DNA of 64,000 nucleotides from Stromatinia cepivora (lineage: Eukaryota; Ascomycota; Leotiomycetes; Helotiales; Sclerotiniaceae): assembly GCA_014898415.1 (NCBI GenBank), contig RCTD01000015.1:248001-312000 (forward strand), in the 5' to 3' direction. Numbering within the stretch: position 1 is the first letter of the stretch; each line of letters starts with the position of its first letter. This document shows, one piece after another, positions 36,399-49,262 of the stretch. A program made the translations under genes and the position numbers. The notes under the pieces were generated by a model, which made no database searches, was not told the origin of the DNA, and was given only the letters and a program-made list of their open reading frames with translations.

Positions 36399-39300
36399 TG
36401 TTGGAAATGAGGCCATCATAGGATTAGAATTGAGATCACGAGATCACAATGGTATACAGATTATATTTGGGGATAATTTTAATTTTATTTCTATTAGAAT
36501 TATAGATCTTTAGTTTAATTTATATAATCAATAATACTATTATTTTTTGTATCAAAAGTTAAAAGGTTATAAGATTTGGTTGTATAATAATGATTAAAAA
36601 GCAAAACAAATCGAAAAAGGATTAGTATAATTAGTAGGGATAGAATAGAATGAAAATCAGAGTTTTTATATAATATTATCAAAATAGAGTTGAAATATGA
36701 TAATACAATTTATAATTTATAATATTATAGGTCAGAGCGGAGAGTAGTTTGTATAATGCTGATATAGAATTATAGTAGAAGCGAAAAGCAAATTTGTATA
36801 ATTATAAGAAAATATATTACAATATGATCTTATGAATTTTTTTATTGTTTTATTTTTTATATTTCTTTATTATTTTGAATTTATTTGTTGTATACTTTTT
36901 TTTAAAATTGTTTTAAAAATCTGAAGATTATCTTTGATATTTATCAAATAGTAAAAAACCTTTACAATATCGGAATCAAACAATCCTTCGAAGCTCGATC
37001 AAAATAATCATAAGCGATAATTTAGATAAACAAAGATATAATTGAAAAGGAAAGAATGGTTTTATATAATTAATCAAACATTAAATGAATATATATAGAT
37101 TGCAGAATTCAATATAGTATTTGCTTACGAGATCAATAGTTGTGTATATTACAATATCGAGTTGAAATCGGAATACTTAAAGAACGAAGCGAATATATTA
37201 TTGTATATTTGTATAACATTCAATGATAACGATGAAGTCCTTATTGATAAATATTCAACAGTATATACATTTTGGAGATATTTTAAATCAAAATATACTA
37301 AAATTAGTATAGTCATAGTCAATATATATATAATGATGATCCAGAACTTCAAATTCCAATTCAATATTCATTTCGATATAATTATTATCGAAGTTTGGGA
37401 TAAACTGAAAGAGTATAGAAGGAAATTGAGAATTGCAAATGAAAATTATTGATCAGTATATCAAGATATTGTTCTGTTTTTGGTTTTAATATATAGTTTT
37501 TCAATCGATTATTAAAGAATAATGGATATATTAGATATTCAAATTAGCTTTAATATTGATGATAAGATCAAGTATTTATAGATTAAGGAACTTCGTTTTA
37601 AGAATGGATCAAAGTTAGTACAAATTGTAAAAGGATTTAGATATACTTTTCGACATCAAAAATCAGATTTCGAAATTTCAAATAATATTTGTGATTTGTA
37701 TTAAAAGGAAGATCATTATATATAAGATTGTTTGTATTTAATACGAACCAGCAAATTCCTTTACAATTATCTTCGTTATTAAAGAAAAAGGGGATTATCG
37801 AATTTGAAGAGGGTTTATTTCAATAAAAAAGACTAAATATATTCTACTAACAATATCTCTGAATCAAATTCTGATATTGAGGATATAATAAAGGAAGATT
37901 GCAATTTGATAAAGGAAATTATTAGTAAGGTTTCTTTTAGTAAATGATATATCGATATAGGTACTTCTTTATATATATCTGATTAATTTTTATTATTTAG
38001 ATTAATAGAATTTATTATTAAATGAAGGATAAAGGTTGGTAAGGGAATGATATATTGTCGTTATTAGGGTTTAATGGATATAATATACAAAAATGATTCT
38101 AAGATGTTATTTTCAAATATATTATATGTACTAGGATTAGGAATAAATTTGTTATCAGAAAAAAGGATCTGTGAAATAGGGTTGTAAAAGGAATTCAATT
38201 TTCATTATATATATTTCAAGAAGGATAATAAGAAAGTCATTTGTACTAAAATATAAAATAGAATATATATGGTTTTATATATGATCAAAGGATATAAGGA
38301 TATAACTTTTTGTTTTAATATATATCAAAATGATTAGGAAAAAGGTTTTTCTTTAAAGATAATCGATAACACCAAAAGTATTAATAACGAATTGATATTC
38401 AAGGAGAAAAAGAGATATCTATTATAATATCGAAGATTTAACTATCTAGGTTTAGATAAAATCAAGAATCTATATAAAGTATCCAATATAATCAAATCAA
38501 TAAAGATCCTAATTGAATTAGATATCTATAAAGTATATATATTCATCAAGATGATTAATCGTATTCCGAAGCAATTGAATCTGTATAAATCAAAGAGATT
38601 CGAATTTATATATTTTGATATTATAGGATTATTCTCAAAATCGATTCGAGGAAATCGTTATTTCATATTGATCATTGATAATTATATAAAAATAAATTGG
38701 ATTATATTATTTAAACAAAAGGACAATACAATTCAAATATTGAAAACTTGGAAAAAGGAGATAAAATTAATTATTAAAGAAAAGATCATTATAATCAGAA
38801 CTAATAATATATTGAAACTTTTATAAGTTATTTGTAAATAGTTATTAAATATATAATCCGAAGTTATAATAATTGTCTTTTTATATCAAAACAGATTTAT
38901 AAAACAAAATATAAGAATTGTAAAAACAAATATAAAAGTAATACTAAAAGAAACTGGATTACTATTAGAATTTTGGAATAAAGCTATAAAATATAATATT
39001 TATATCAAAAATCGCATTAATATTAATCCTAATATAAATAAAATAAATCGATCCTTTATAAAAACTTTTATAGATATAATATCAAATATAAAGATATACA
39101 AAATCTAGAGAAACAAATATTACATTTATATCAATCCCAAGATTATTCCGAAAAAGCAAAGATATAACAAATTACAGGATATTTTGAAAATCGATATATT
39201 CTTAGGGTATTCAAAAATTACAAATAAATATATTAAAGTATATTCTCTAGGGTTAGATTATGTATTTCGATTAAATAGAATAATCATAAATGAATTTTAT

Positions 39301-41880
39301 TGAAAAAGAGATTTGGATCTTAAATTAAGAAATTGTGAATCAGGTTTATAAAGAATAAAGAATGTAAAATCAGATTGAAAACCTTATAGTAGACCGATAG
39401 TAAACAAGATATCTTCTTTATTCTCAACATTAAATACAATATTTATATTATTTTCATTCTAAACATTCTCTTCAATAGATATTATATTGAATTCAATGAT
39501 TGTATTAAGTATCTTAATTATCGAATTGAAATCAGATAAATTAGATATATCAATATTAATATACAATGAAGATGAAAATAATAATATCCAGAAAACAAAT
39601 CAAGAATCTTTTTTCAAGGATATTTTAGATATCGAATTCATTATTTCAAAGGGTTTAGTTTAAGAATCAATTTTTGCAAACCCTGAATTTATATCGGGAG
39701 CAAAATTTAAGATTGTCTTAAATTTTGTTGATAAGTCTATTTCAATAAGATCAAAAAGCAAAGTAAATCTATAATTATTTGAGATCGAATAAAAAAATAA
39801 AATAGACCTTGAAGACGAATTTTTAAGATATTTAATACAAAAATGAAAAAGAGATATAAAACAAGATCCTAAAAAAAAACAGAAAAATAAGATTATAAAA
39901 GTATTGATTATAATATTTATATAAACCAAAATTTAAGAAAGTATAGAATACATTATAATTATAATTCCAATTATTTACAAAATGGATCTTTATATCAAAA
40001 ACAAAATCGTTTCAGATTTCATGATTTCGTTAATAAATATAAATAATATAAAAAATATAATATATTTAGCCAAAGAAATTCTGGGAATCAAAATATTAAG
40101 AATTTATAAAGAAACAATATCGGATCGAGAATACTCTGAAAAATGGAAGGAAATTATCCAAAAGAAAATTATATCTTTGATTCAAAATAATATTTAAAAA
40201 GAATATATACTTCTTAAAGGAAATAATCTAATTTCAATAAAATAGATATTTATAATTAAAATTAAGAATAACAAAATAGAATGATTCAAAGCAAAATTAA
40301 TAGTTCAAAGGTTCAATTAAATATTAAGAAAGGATTATAACGAAATATTTGTATTAATAATAAGGTTAGATATATTCAAACTATTTCTAATTATTATTGC
40401 AAAGGAAAATTTGGAATACTTATATTTCGATATCAAAAACACTTTTACCGAATCGTATTTGAAGAAAAAGATTTATTTCGAATTACTCTAAAGTATCAAA
40501 ATCAAAAAGGGATATATATTACAAGCTTTACAAAGTTTATATAGATTGAAACAAATTGGAAGGGATTGGAGTTTATTATTAAAGAAAAAGTTTTTAGATA
40601 TAGATTTTGTATAAAATTTGGCGGATTTATATCTGTATATATTCAAAGATTATAATATAATATTATTGATATATATTAACGATATTATTATTGTATTATA
40701 TATATTATTACAAATCATTTGATTCGATGAAAAACTATTGGTTTGTTTTAATATCAAAAATCTAGAGAAGATTAATAAGATTCTAAATATTAGAATTATT
40801 TGTAATAAAAAAGTATATATATTAATTATAAATCAAAAAGAATATCTTGATATTATACTAATCAAATATAATATTATATATAAACAATATCAAATTAAAA
40901 AACTATTAATAATAAATTATACCCATCTTTAATTAATAATCGATAACAATGAACTAATAGATATAAATAAATATCAATAATGAATAAGAAATATAATTCA
41001 TTTAATAATATATATTCAATTAGATATAGTATTTTTAATTAAAAGATTTTTATAATTTATAATAAAATTAGTAAAACATTATATTATAGCTTTGAAAAAT
41101 CTAATATAATATTTACGATCAACAATCAAACAAAAGTTATAATTCAGATCAAAAGGAGTACAATCTGATATCTATAAAGAATATAATATACCTGATAATA
41201 CAATAAAGGTATATACAGATATAGATTAAATTAATAATAAATATAATCGGAAAAATGTTTCAAAGGAAGTTATAATATTCTATAAAAGCTTTATATTATA
41301 GACTAATAAGAAACAAATATCTATAACTATTTCTAGTATGGAATTAGAATATATTGTAATAATAATGTTTATTAAACAAAAAAAATGGGTTGTATAAATG
41401 TTTAAAGATCTATTTAGATCAAGTTATATTGGAAAGAATAGAGATATGGTTTAGATGTTTGATAATAATTAAGATGCTTTAGTTTTAATCAAGAATCTAT
41501 ATTTGTATGAACAATCCAAATATATAGATATCAGTTATCATTTCATTAGGGATTTGATAGAAAAGAAGAAAATCGCTATTAGTTATATCAATATATATGA
41601 TATAATTGCTGACGAAATGATGAAGCCTTGTATAAGGATTGCTTTCGAAAGGTTCAAGAAAATGTTAGGATTAGTAGTTTAGAAGGATCGAATAGAATAT
41701 CCTTAATAAAAGAGTATTGGAAATGAGGTCATTATAGGATTAGAATTGAAATTACGAGATCACAATGGTGTACAGATTATATTTGGGGATAACCTCAATT
41801 TTACTTCTATTAGAATTATAGATCCTTAATTCAATCTATATAGTCAACAATACTACTACTTCCTGCACCAAAAGTTAAAA
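36399..41880 (+). mobile_element. Copia C, full length (5482 bp)
   Basis: 166-bp LTRs at 36399-36564 and 41715-41880 lie between copies of aatta (36394-36398 and 41881-41885). Orientation is opposite to A and B. The 5' LTR is followed by GGTTATAAGATT. It lies just inside the left end of P1. Confidence 0.92.
36850..41690 (+). pseudogene. Gag-pol remnant of Copia C
   Basis: Gag 37162-37452; protease about 38060-38260 (ILYVLGLGINLLSEKRICEI); integrase from 38551 (FEFIYFDIIGLFSKSIRGNR, FILIIDNYIKINWIILFKQK) to about 39060; reverse transcriptase about 40330-40690; RNase H about 41455-41690. The catalytic YIDD reads YIND at 40672-40683, a G-to-A change in the first Asp codon, so the enzyme would be dead even without the many stops. 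Confidence 0.85.
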
Positions 41881-41949
41881 AATTATAAGATATAAAGCTA
41901 CAATTCTTTTTGAACAATAAAGAGATATAATATTATCCTATAGAATTAA

Positions 41950-43904
41950 AAAACCTTTACATTTTCAATTTCAACGAAATTTTGATATATCGTTCAGTCT
42001 TTGAATATAATATTTTCCCCTTTTCTTTTATTATTGATTTATCAATCTTTATAACATCGTAATCCTTTATAATTTTTTGGAATATTAGATTTATAATAGG
42101 AAAATGTTTTTGAATCATTTGTATTTTTTTAATAGAAAATATTAATGATTTCCAAATTCTTTTCATCCCCTTTTTAGTATTATATATAATTTGATGATCG
42201 ATCTTCTTCTATACTATTCTCTCTTTAATCATTCTATTCTTCTATTCCTTTTCAATTTTCTTTTTGACTTTCTTTTGCTTCTTAATTTCCTTCTCCTATT
42301 CAACAATTAATGCTTTTATCGATTGATAAATTTTAATTCTTTCGATTTGCAAGGGGGAATATAAAAAAGCACCTCCGCCTTTTTCCCCTATTAGGTTTAA
42401 ATATTTAAAATGGATTCTTTTCTTTTTTTCAATCTTTAAAACTTTTTTTAAACCTTTTGCTTTATACAATTGGATATTAATATTAGCTATATATATAAAT
42501 ATAATCTTAAAAAGCTTTTAAATAATATTAGGATCCTATTTGAAGTGAAACTTTAATTTGAGGTGATAAAGAGTTTTAATTGTATATAATATCTTTATTT
42601 TATTCTCTATGAGTTGTATCAATATAAATGGCATAAAGATTTATTCTAATTTGATATTGCGAATAATAATGTTTTTATTTATAAAATAAATGCCGACTTT
42701 TTCGAAAGATTTCAGGATATTATGAATAGTAGTAGATTGAGTCTAAACAACCTTAAATATCATCCAAAAGTTATATTTCGATATTCCAATGATACCTTTG
42801 TTTTTGTATATTAGATTATTGAGTTTTATATTATAATTCATCGAAAGAGAAAGAAAATAGTCTATATCAAAAGATTAGAATCGATATATAGAATAAAGGG
42901 GGAGAATTAATAAAATGATTTTCAATTCGTTGTATTTCGATATAAATTCTATATTTATATAGTTAGAATGATTATCTACAATCAATAAACGATATCCTTT
43001 TTCTGTTTTTGAATGAATATAATGTTGAAAGACTTTATTAAATCAGATGAGGCCGAATATATTCGATAACCATCCATTATTTGAAGTTCCGAAATAAGCT
43101 TGATTTTTCACTCCTATTTTATCAATCCATATATCCTATAGATCTCCAGATTCCCTTTTATAAATTAGAATAAATAAAATAACTATATCATCGATATATA
43201 TATATACTAAAAGGGTGATAAACTCTTTCGATCCATTTTGTTTAACTTTCATAACTCCACCACGATTATATACATTAATATTCATTATCCTTTTTATAAT
43301 TCTTTCTAAACCAATCATAAAGCCCTTCTTATTCTAATTGTATATATTCTTAAATAATATATTATATTTTGTAGTTACTTTTATTAATTAAATAAAAAAA
43401 AAGGGATATTAGTATAACTCTTTTAAATAATAAAATTCAATAATAATACAAAATAATTTAAACCAAATTATAAAAATACTCAAATGTAACAATATTATCA
43501 ATTTTCATATACAAATTATCAATATATTAAAGATATCGATTTTGAAAATATATTTTATATTTTTTCACAAAATTTACCATCCAGTTCTTTTCTAAAAAGC
43601 AATCTATGATCTCTTCTGTAAGGTTTTTAATTGTACGATTTATAGGGGATATAAATCTTTATATCAATTTGTTAATTTAATTGATTAAAGCTTTTTCTTG
43701 CTTTTTTGAAAAAGATTAATGAGTTTTAGTATATACAATATTATAAAAGATGGTTTTGCTTTTATAATACCAAAAAAATATTGAACAATTGATTTTGAAG
43801 AAATTTACTATTTGAGTATATTTAGGGTACTTTTCCTTTTTAATTTGAATTAATATAAATTCCATACAAATCTCTAAAGGTATATCGTCGTTATATCCGT
43901 CCAT
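41950..43904 (-). pseudogene. Pogo-type (DDE_1) transposase remnant of P1
   Basis: Read from 43904: MDGYNDDIPLEICMEFIL, then a helix-turn-helix of psq type (EKYPKYTQIVNFFKIN). A second, CENP-B/Tc5-type helix-turn-helix follows near 43560 (EEIIDCFLEKNWMVNFVKKY after single stops). The start of the DDE domain is at 43136-43318 (MIGLERIIKRIM, KVKQNGSKEFITLLV, LIYKRESGDL), then YFGTSNNGWLSNIFGLI and the core GYRLLIVDNHSNYINIEFIS (the expected DGHSSH-type motif reads DNHSNY) with LPPYSIYRF. A Lys/Glu-rich C-terminus lies at 41957-42350. Domain order and spacing match fungal pogo transposases of about 540 residues. Stops and lost catalytic context make it inactive. Confidence 0.8.
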
Positions 43905-43977
43905 AATGGTTGATATTTTATAAAATTAAAAGTGCGTGCAAGATGTGGGGTCGTGTACGATATAGGGAAATCGGTTA

Positions 43978-44763
43978 CCGAACCCAAACTGAAAGCATAC
44001 CGAATCTGAATCGAAAGCATATCGAATCCAAATCGAAAGCATGCCTATCGAAATCGTACCGAAATCATACCGAAATCGAATTAAAAATGAATCGAAAATG
44101 AATATATATACAAAGGTTTTTAAATGATATTGAAGAGTTTTCAAAGAAATAAAAATGCTGAATTTCATAAAATGAAGATATAAATATTATAATTTCATTA
44201 TTAAAGGAATTATTATAGATTTAATTGTTGTATGAAATTCTTTATTGGAATTTCAATTCGGCCGATTATTGTAAAGTTAGGAATGAAGGAATTAAAGAGT
44301 TGAAAGGATTTCGATGGATCTACGATGATTCTACGAAAGGGCATACAATACAATATCGATGGTTCTATGAAAGGGCATACAACATAATATCGATGGTTCT
44401 ACGAAAAAGCATACAATACAATATCGATGGTTTTACGAAAGAGTATACAACACAATATCGATGGTTTCACAAAAAAACATACAATACAACATCAAATGAT
44501 ATTAATTTTGATTGAATATTTAGTTTCACTTCAAAAGCTTTCAAGAACGAAAGCTTCGAAAAAGAAGGCTCTATTACAAACCTCAACTACGAAACTAGGG
44601 CTAATCGAAAGTAAACTGAATTATATACTAATTTGAAGAGTTTTCATCTATATAAAAGGGAATTCTTTAATACTATTAAAAGGAGAATAATGAAAAGTTT
44701 TGATTCTAAACCCAAACCTACTGTTATTCGAATATTAACCGATTCTTTGCTGTGATTCTCACA
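43978..44763 (+). other. Right part of F1 with 34-bp tandem repeat and 3' LTR
   Basis: Contains gaaagcataccg repeats, then about five copies of a 34-bp unit beginning cgatggttctacgaaa (44330-44495), then the F1 3' LTR (44572-44763). The whole segment is an inverted match to 45538-46600 in F2. Confidence 0.75.
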
Positions 44764-45537
44764 TATTATTTAAAGGAAAGTTTTGAATAATAATCTTCTT
44801 ATTATTATTTTCGAATAATAATCTATTGAAAAAGAGTTTAATATAGTTTTGAGATTATAAATCTGAAGCTTTTTATTCTTTTTGATATTATAGATTATTA
44901 AATTCTTTATTTTTGTTTTTTGATAGTATTCAAAAAAACTATGTTTTCTAATTTATATAGAATTTAATAAAGAATCTAATTTATTAAGATGATATTTATA
45001 TTCGTTTTTGAAAGATAAGAATATCGATAAACCTAATGATTATAATATATAATATATATAATAATAAAAATAAAAGATATATATTGTATTTGAAATATTT
45101 TATTATAAATTTAATGGTTTTGTAACTTTTATGATTATTCAAAATAAGTAATCTAACCTTTTTCAATTGGAAAGGAATTATTTAAAAGCTATTTTATTGA
45201 TTGTTTATTTATTTTTAATTATAATAAAGTTCCAATTTTTATATAAAATGAGATTTATAAGGAATTATTATTATTATACTTTTGAATTCTTATAAATAAC
45301 AAAGGGGGAAAGGATTTTATCAATTGTTGAAATATATTCAATAAAAGAAATCCAAATTTTTAAATCAGATTATTTCTTTTGAATAAAATATTATTAGAAA
45401 TTCTTTACTATTAATCTATTAAGATTTTAATCTTTTATAATATCTATCTTATTTATATTTTATTTGTTTTTGGGTTTGATATATTTAATATTAAATAAAC
45501 ATAATTTTTCAAATTATTTATCAATAATTTTATTAAT
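44764..45537. other. P0 remnant between F1 and F2
   Basis: Very AT-rich P0 sequence with no ORF. Its right two thirds are homologous, in direct orientation, to the start of the P0 remnant at 48215-49262. Confidence 0.65.
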
Positions 45538-46259
45538 TGTGAGAATCATAACAAAGAATCGGTTAATATTCGAATAACAATAGATTCAGGTTTAGAATCA
45601 AAACTTTTCATTACTTTCTTTCTAATAGTATTAAAGAATTCCCCTTTATATAAATAAAAACTCTTCAAACTAATATACAATTCAGCCCGCTTTCGATTAG
45701 CTCTAATTTCATAATTAAGATTCATAACAAAACCTTCCCTTCCGAAACTTTCGTCCTCGAAAACTTTTGAAATGAAATCATTTAAATTGAAATATCCAAT
45801 CAAAACCAATATCATTCGATATTGTATTGTATGCCTTTTCGTGAAACATTGTAGATCCATATATTGTATAATATGCCTTTTTATAGAACCATCGATATTA
45901 TATTGTATACCTTTTCGTAAAACCATTGTATTATATTGTATGCCTTTTCGTAAAACCATTGTATTATGTTATATGCCTTTTCATAAAACCATCGTAGATC
46001 CATCGAAATCCTTTCAATTCTTCTAATTCCTTCATTTCTAATTCTATAATAATCGGCCGAACTGAAACTTTAATGAAGAACTTTATACAATGATTAAATC
46101 TATGATAATTCCTCCAATAATGAAATTATAATGCTTATATCTTCATTTTATAAAGTTCGGCATTCTTATTTCTTTGAAAACTCTTCAATATCATTTAAAA
46201 ACCTTTATATATATATTCATTTTCGATCCATTTTCAATTCGATTTCGGTACGATTTCGG

Positions 46260-46600
46260 TACGATTTCGATAGGCATGCTTTCGATTCGGTATGCTTTCG
46301 ATTCGGATTCGGTATGCTTTCGATTTGGTATACTTTCGATTCGGATTCGGTATGCTTTTGATTCAGATTCGGTATACTTTTGGTTTGGGTTTGGTATGCT
46401 TTTGGTTTGGGTTCGGTATGCTTTTGGTTTGGGTTCGGTATGCTTTTGGTTTGGGTTCGGTATGCTTTTGGTTTGGGTTCGGTATGCTTTCGATTTGGTA
46501 TGCTTTCGATTTGGTATGCTTTCGATTTGGTATGCTTTCGATTTGGTATGCTTTCGATTTGGTATGCTTTCGATTCGGATTCGGTATGCTTTCTAATGTA
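46260..46600. repeat. Tandem 16/22-bp repeats in F2
   Basis: Alternating units of ggtatgctttcgattt (16 bp) and ggtatgcttttggtttgggttc (22 bp), about 15 copies. This produces long false ORFs in several frames (LVCFRFGMLSIWYAFD and similar). Confidence 0.9.
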
Positions 46601-46989
46601 ATGAGTAAGGGATATTGATGCCTCCCTTTTTGGATCGACGTCCTCGTCGATTTCAATGATCCTGTAGGTTCGGTAAATAATAAAAGGGGGGGGGTTTTCA
46701 ATTTGCTTTTTTTTTAAAACTTAAAACATAAACATATTATATTCATCAATATATCGATTCAAATTTACATCAAATGATATCTTTAGTATAAATATTGTTT
46801 CGTCTTCAACTAATATACTAGCTTTCCGATGTGGATCCGATTGTTTGTAATTAGTTTTCATTAGTGATCCTTTAAAATCATACAAGGGTTAGTTTTACCC
46901 CTTCTTTTGGAAGAGGCCTGGTATTCCGTTAAAGGGAAGAGGCTTCAAGTATTCTGTTAGGGTTCTATTTGAAACAGAAATGCAGTTAG

Positions 46990-47340
46990 TATTGTATATG
47001 AATTTGTTTATTATACTTCTTAAGGGTAGTATCAAAGGCTTTATCATTATTATATATAAATTTGTTTATTATACTCCTCAAGGGTAATATTAAAGGCTTT
47101 ATTATTATCATTATAAATCCACTTATTGTATTCCTCAAGGATAATACTAAAGGCTTTATCATTATTATTATAAATCCGCTCATTGTACTCTTCAAGGGTA
47201 GTATTAAAGGCTTCATTATTATTATTATAAATCCGCTTATTGTATTTTTTAAGAGTAATACCAAAGGCTTCATCATTATTATTATAAATCCGTTTATTGT
47301 ATTTCTCAAGGATAGTATCAAAGGCTTCATTATCATCATT
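46990..47340. repeat. 57-bp tandem repeat in F2, about six copies
   Basis: The marker aaatccgctt or close variants recurs at 47115, 47172, 47229 and 47286, a 57-bp period (19 codons). F1 carries about three copies of the same unit (15950-16110). Confidence 0.85.
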
Positions 47341-47370
47341 TCAACTTCAATATCTTCAATTTTAATATCT

Positions 47371-48006
47371 TCAACTTTTCCAATAATTTTTATATTCAAA
47401 TTCTTCAATTTTCCGATGGGGTTTCGAAGGTTTTCTATATGCTTTCGTTTTTTCGTTCTTTTGTTTAAATGATTTATATGATTTAAGGATTAGTTTTAGA
47501 ATTTTGTAAAATAGAGTAGGGTTTAGTTCGTATATTATATTTATATCTTTCGAATAAATCTTTTCAATTTCTTTTTCTTGTTTTTCTTGATTTTCTTGAT
47601 TCGAAGGTTTTTCGTAGTATTTTGGTAGGTTTTTTGATAATATTCCGAAGGGTTTTCGAAGGTTCGTTTTGAGGCTAATTCGTATATATTTTGAAGGTAA
47701 TTTTCGAAGATGAATTTCGAAGGGTTTTTGAAGGTTTTTCGATAATATTCCGAAGGGTTTTCGAAGGTTCGTTTCGAGGCCAAATTCGTATATGTTTTGA
47801 AGGTAAATTTCGAAGGGTTTTCGAAGGTTCATTTTGAGGTCAAATTCGTATATGTTTTGAAGGTAATTTTCGAAGGGTTTTCGAAGGCTTATTTCTAGGT
47901 CCAATTCGTATATATTTTGAAGATAAATTTCGAAGGTTTTTCGAAGGTTCAAATAAATCAAAAAAAATGAGGTTATTCCCAAAATTAATCGATGAGTTGT
48001 TCTCAA
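47371..48006 (-). pseudogene. Repeat-containing ORF of F2
   Basis: A 211-codon open frame. The N-terminal two thirds are repeats of a unit like NLRKPFEIYLQNIYEF; the C-terminal part is basic (KSYKSFKQKNEKTKAYRKPS). A shorter related frame sits in F1 at 15601-15843. It is conserved in both copies and so may be the only protein of the element. No known Gag signature is seen. Confidence 0.45.
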
Positions 48007-48214
48007 AGATGAATGAAAAGAATTGTGAGAATTATAATAAAGAATCGGTTAATTTCGAATAATAATAGGTTTGGGTTTAGAATCAAGACTTTTCATTACT
48101 TTTTCTTTAATGGTATTAAAGAATTCTCTTTTATATAGATGAAAACTCTTCAAACTAGCGTATAATTCGGTCCGCTTTCGGCTAGCTCTAGTTTCGTAGT
48201 TGAGGTTCGTAACA

Positions 48215-49262
48215 TCCACTTTGGTGTTCAAATAGGATAAATCTAATAATTGTAATATGTATAATATATATGATAATAGAAATAGAAAATATATATTGTT
48301 TTTGAAATATTCAAGTATAAATTCAATAGTTTTATGATTTCCATAATTATCTCATATAAATAATTTAGTCTTTTCAAATCGGAAAAGGATAATTTGAGAA
48401 ATAAAGATCGTTTTCAATTATTCAAATTCTATAGTATTTATTGTTCATTTATTATCTATAATAATGAACTTTTATTTTTTATATAAAATAAAATCTATAA
48501 GAAATTATTGTTATTATATATATTTTCCTTTGAAAATAACGAATGATTTGAATATTCAGTTTATTACTAAAATATATTTAATAAAAGATATCCAAATTCT
48601 CAAATCAAATTGTTTTTTTTTTTAAATAAAACGATATTTTGAATTTTCTATTACTAGACCATTTAAATTCTAACCTTTTATAATACTAATTTTATTTATA
48701 TTCCATTAATTTTCAATCTTAAGATACTTAATCAAAGACAAATCAAGCTTTCCAAACTATTTGTCAATAATTTCATCAATAATATCTAAAATATATACAG
48801 AATCGATTCGATATTGCTTTTTAATTCTAATTTCAGAATTCCTTTTCAAAAAATTCTATACTCATTGTTTTCTAAATAAAAAATCATTTTTTTATATCAA
48901 AGAATCTTTTATTAATTTTATAAATTTAATAATAAATTGAATTAATACCTAAAGATTTCTATATTAATATTCAATCTATTAATCATTTTTTTTTAAATCA
49001 AAATTATCTTTTATATATTTTCAATTTCTTTTTGATGAAATAATGATTTATTTATTCGATTTTGAATTATACTTTATAGAACTTTATATTTCAAAACAAC
49101 TTTCTATATTGAAAATCCATTTATAATTATATTTAAAATTATAATTATATCATTTTCAATATAATTATTCGATATAATATAAATAATAATATTTCAAAAT
49201 TTCAGATCAATTGATTCAATGGTTATTGAATTATTAATATTTTAAAAATAATAATTGCTTAA
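48215..49262. other. P0 remnant between F2 and E2
   Basis: AT-rich, no ORF. The first 0.55 kb repeats, in direct orientation, the P0 segment left of F2. The last five bases (cttaa) are the left target duplication of E2. Confidence 0.6.

Larger units (their letters stand above)
36305..43975 (-). mobile_element. P1: pogo-like DNA transposon, interrupted by Copia C
   Basis: Terminal inverted repeats begin ACCGATTTCCCTA at both ends and agree at about 40 of the first 45 positions (shared core ACGACCCCACATCTTGCACG). A TA lies outside each end (36303-36304 and 43976-43977), inside a gaaagcataccg repeat of F1 that reads through when P1 is removed. Without Copia C it is about 2.2 kb, the right size for a pogo/Fot1-type element. 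The minus strand carries the transposase remnant. Confidence 0.85.
15259..44763 (+). mobile_element. F1: non-autonomous LTR element, interrupted by E0 and P1
   Basis: 192-bp LTRs at 15259-15450 and 44572-44763 (TGTTACGAACC...TCTCACA, with TATATAAAGG inside) are bounded by the duplication tatta (15254-15258 and 44764-44768). Without the insertions the element is about 2.2 kb. Its inside is built of tandem repeats: cttcgaaaacc-type repeats (15490-15690), a 57-bp-type repeat (15950-16110), gaaagcatacc repeats (36225-36302 and 43978-44050) and a 34-bp repeat (about 44330-44495). Short reading frames remain (15601-15843, ending in KSYKSFKQKNEK) but no gag or pol domain is recognised. It therefore resembles a TRIM/LARD-type element dependent on another retrotransposon. 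Confidence 0.75.
45538..48214 (-). mobile_element. F2: second F-type LTR element, opposite orientation to F1
   Basis: LTRs at 45538-45729 (192 bp) and 48024-48214 (191 bp) match those of F1. The 2.68-kb element is uninterrupted and shows the full F structure: repeats of a cttcgaaaaccc type in the 5' third (minus-strand ORF 47371-48006 with repeats of LRKPFEIYLQNIYEF), a 57-bp repeat (46990-47340), 16- and 22-bp gaaagcatacc repeats (46260-46600) and a 34-bp repeat (45800-46000). It is longer than F1 only through extra repeat copies. The flanks ttaat and tccac do not match, unlike every other element here. Confidence 0.75.

Noticed and set aside
44572..45729. Inverted 192-bp repeats flanking 774 bp looked like a MITE or TIR transposon
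   Set aside because: The left copy is the 3' LTR of F1, whose tatta duplication pairs with 15254-15258; the right copy is an LTR of F2. The inverted layout is two LTR elements facing each other.
46174..46701. Long overlapping ORFs on both strands (up to 140 codons)
   Set aside because: They are products of the 16/22-bp tandem repeats, open in several frames at once, with repetitive protein (FRFGMLSIWYAFD).
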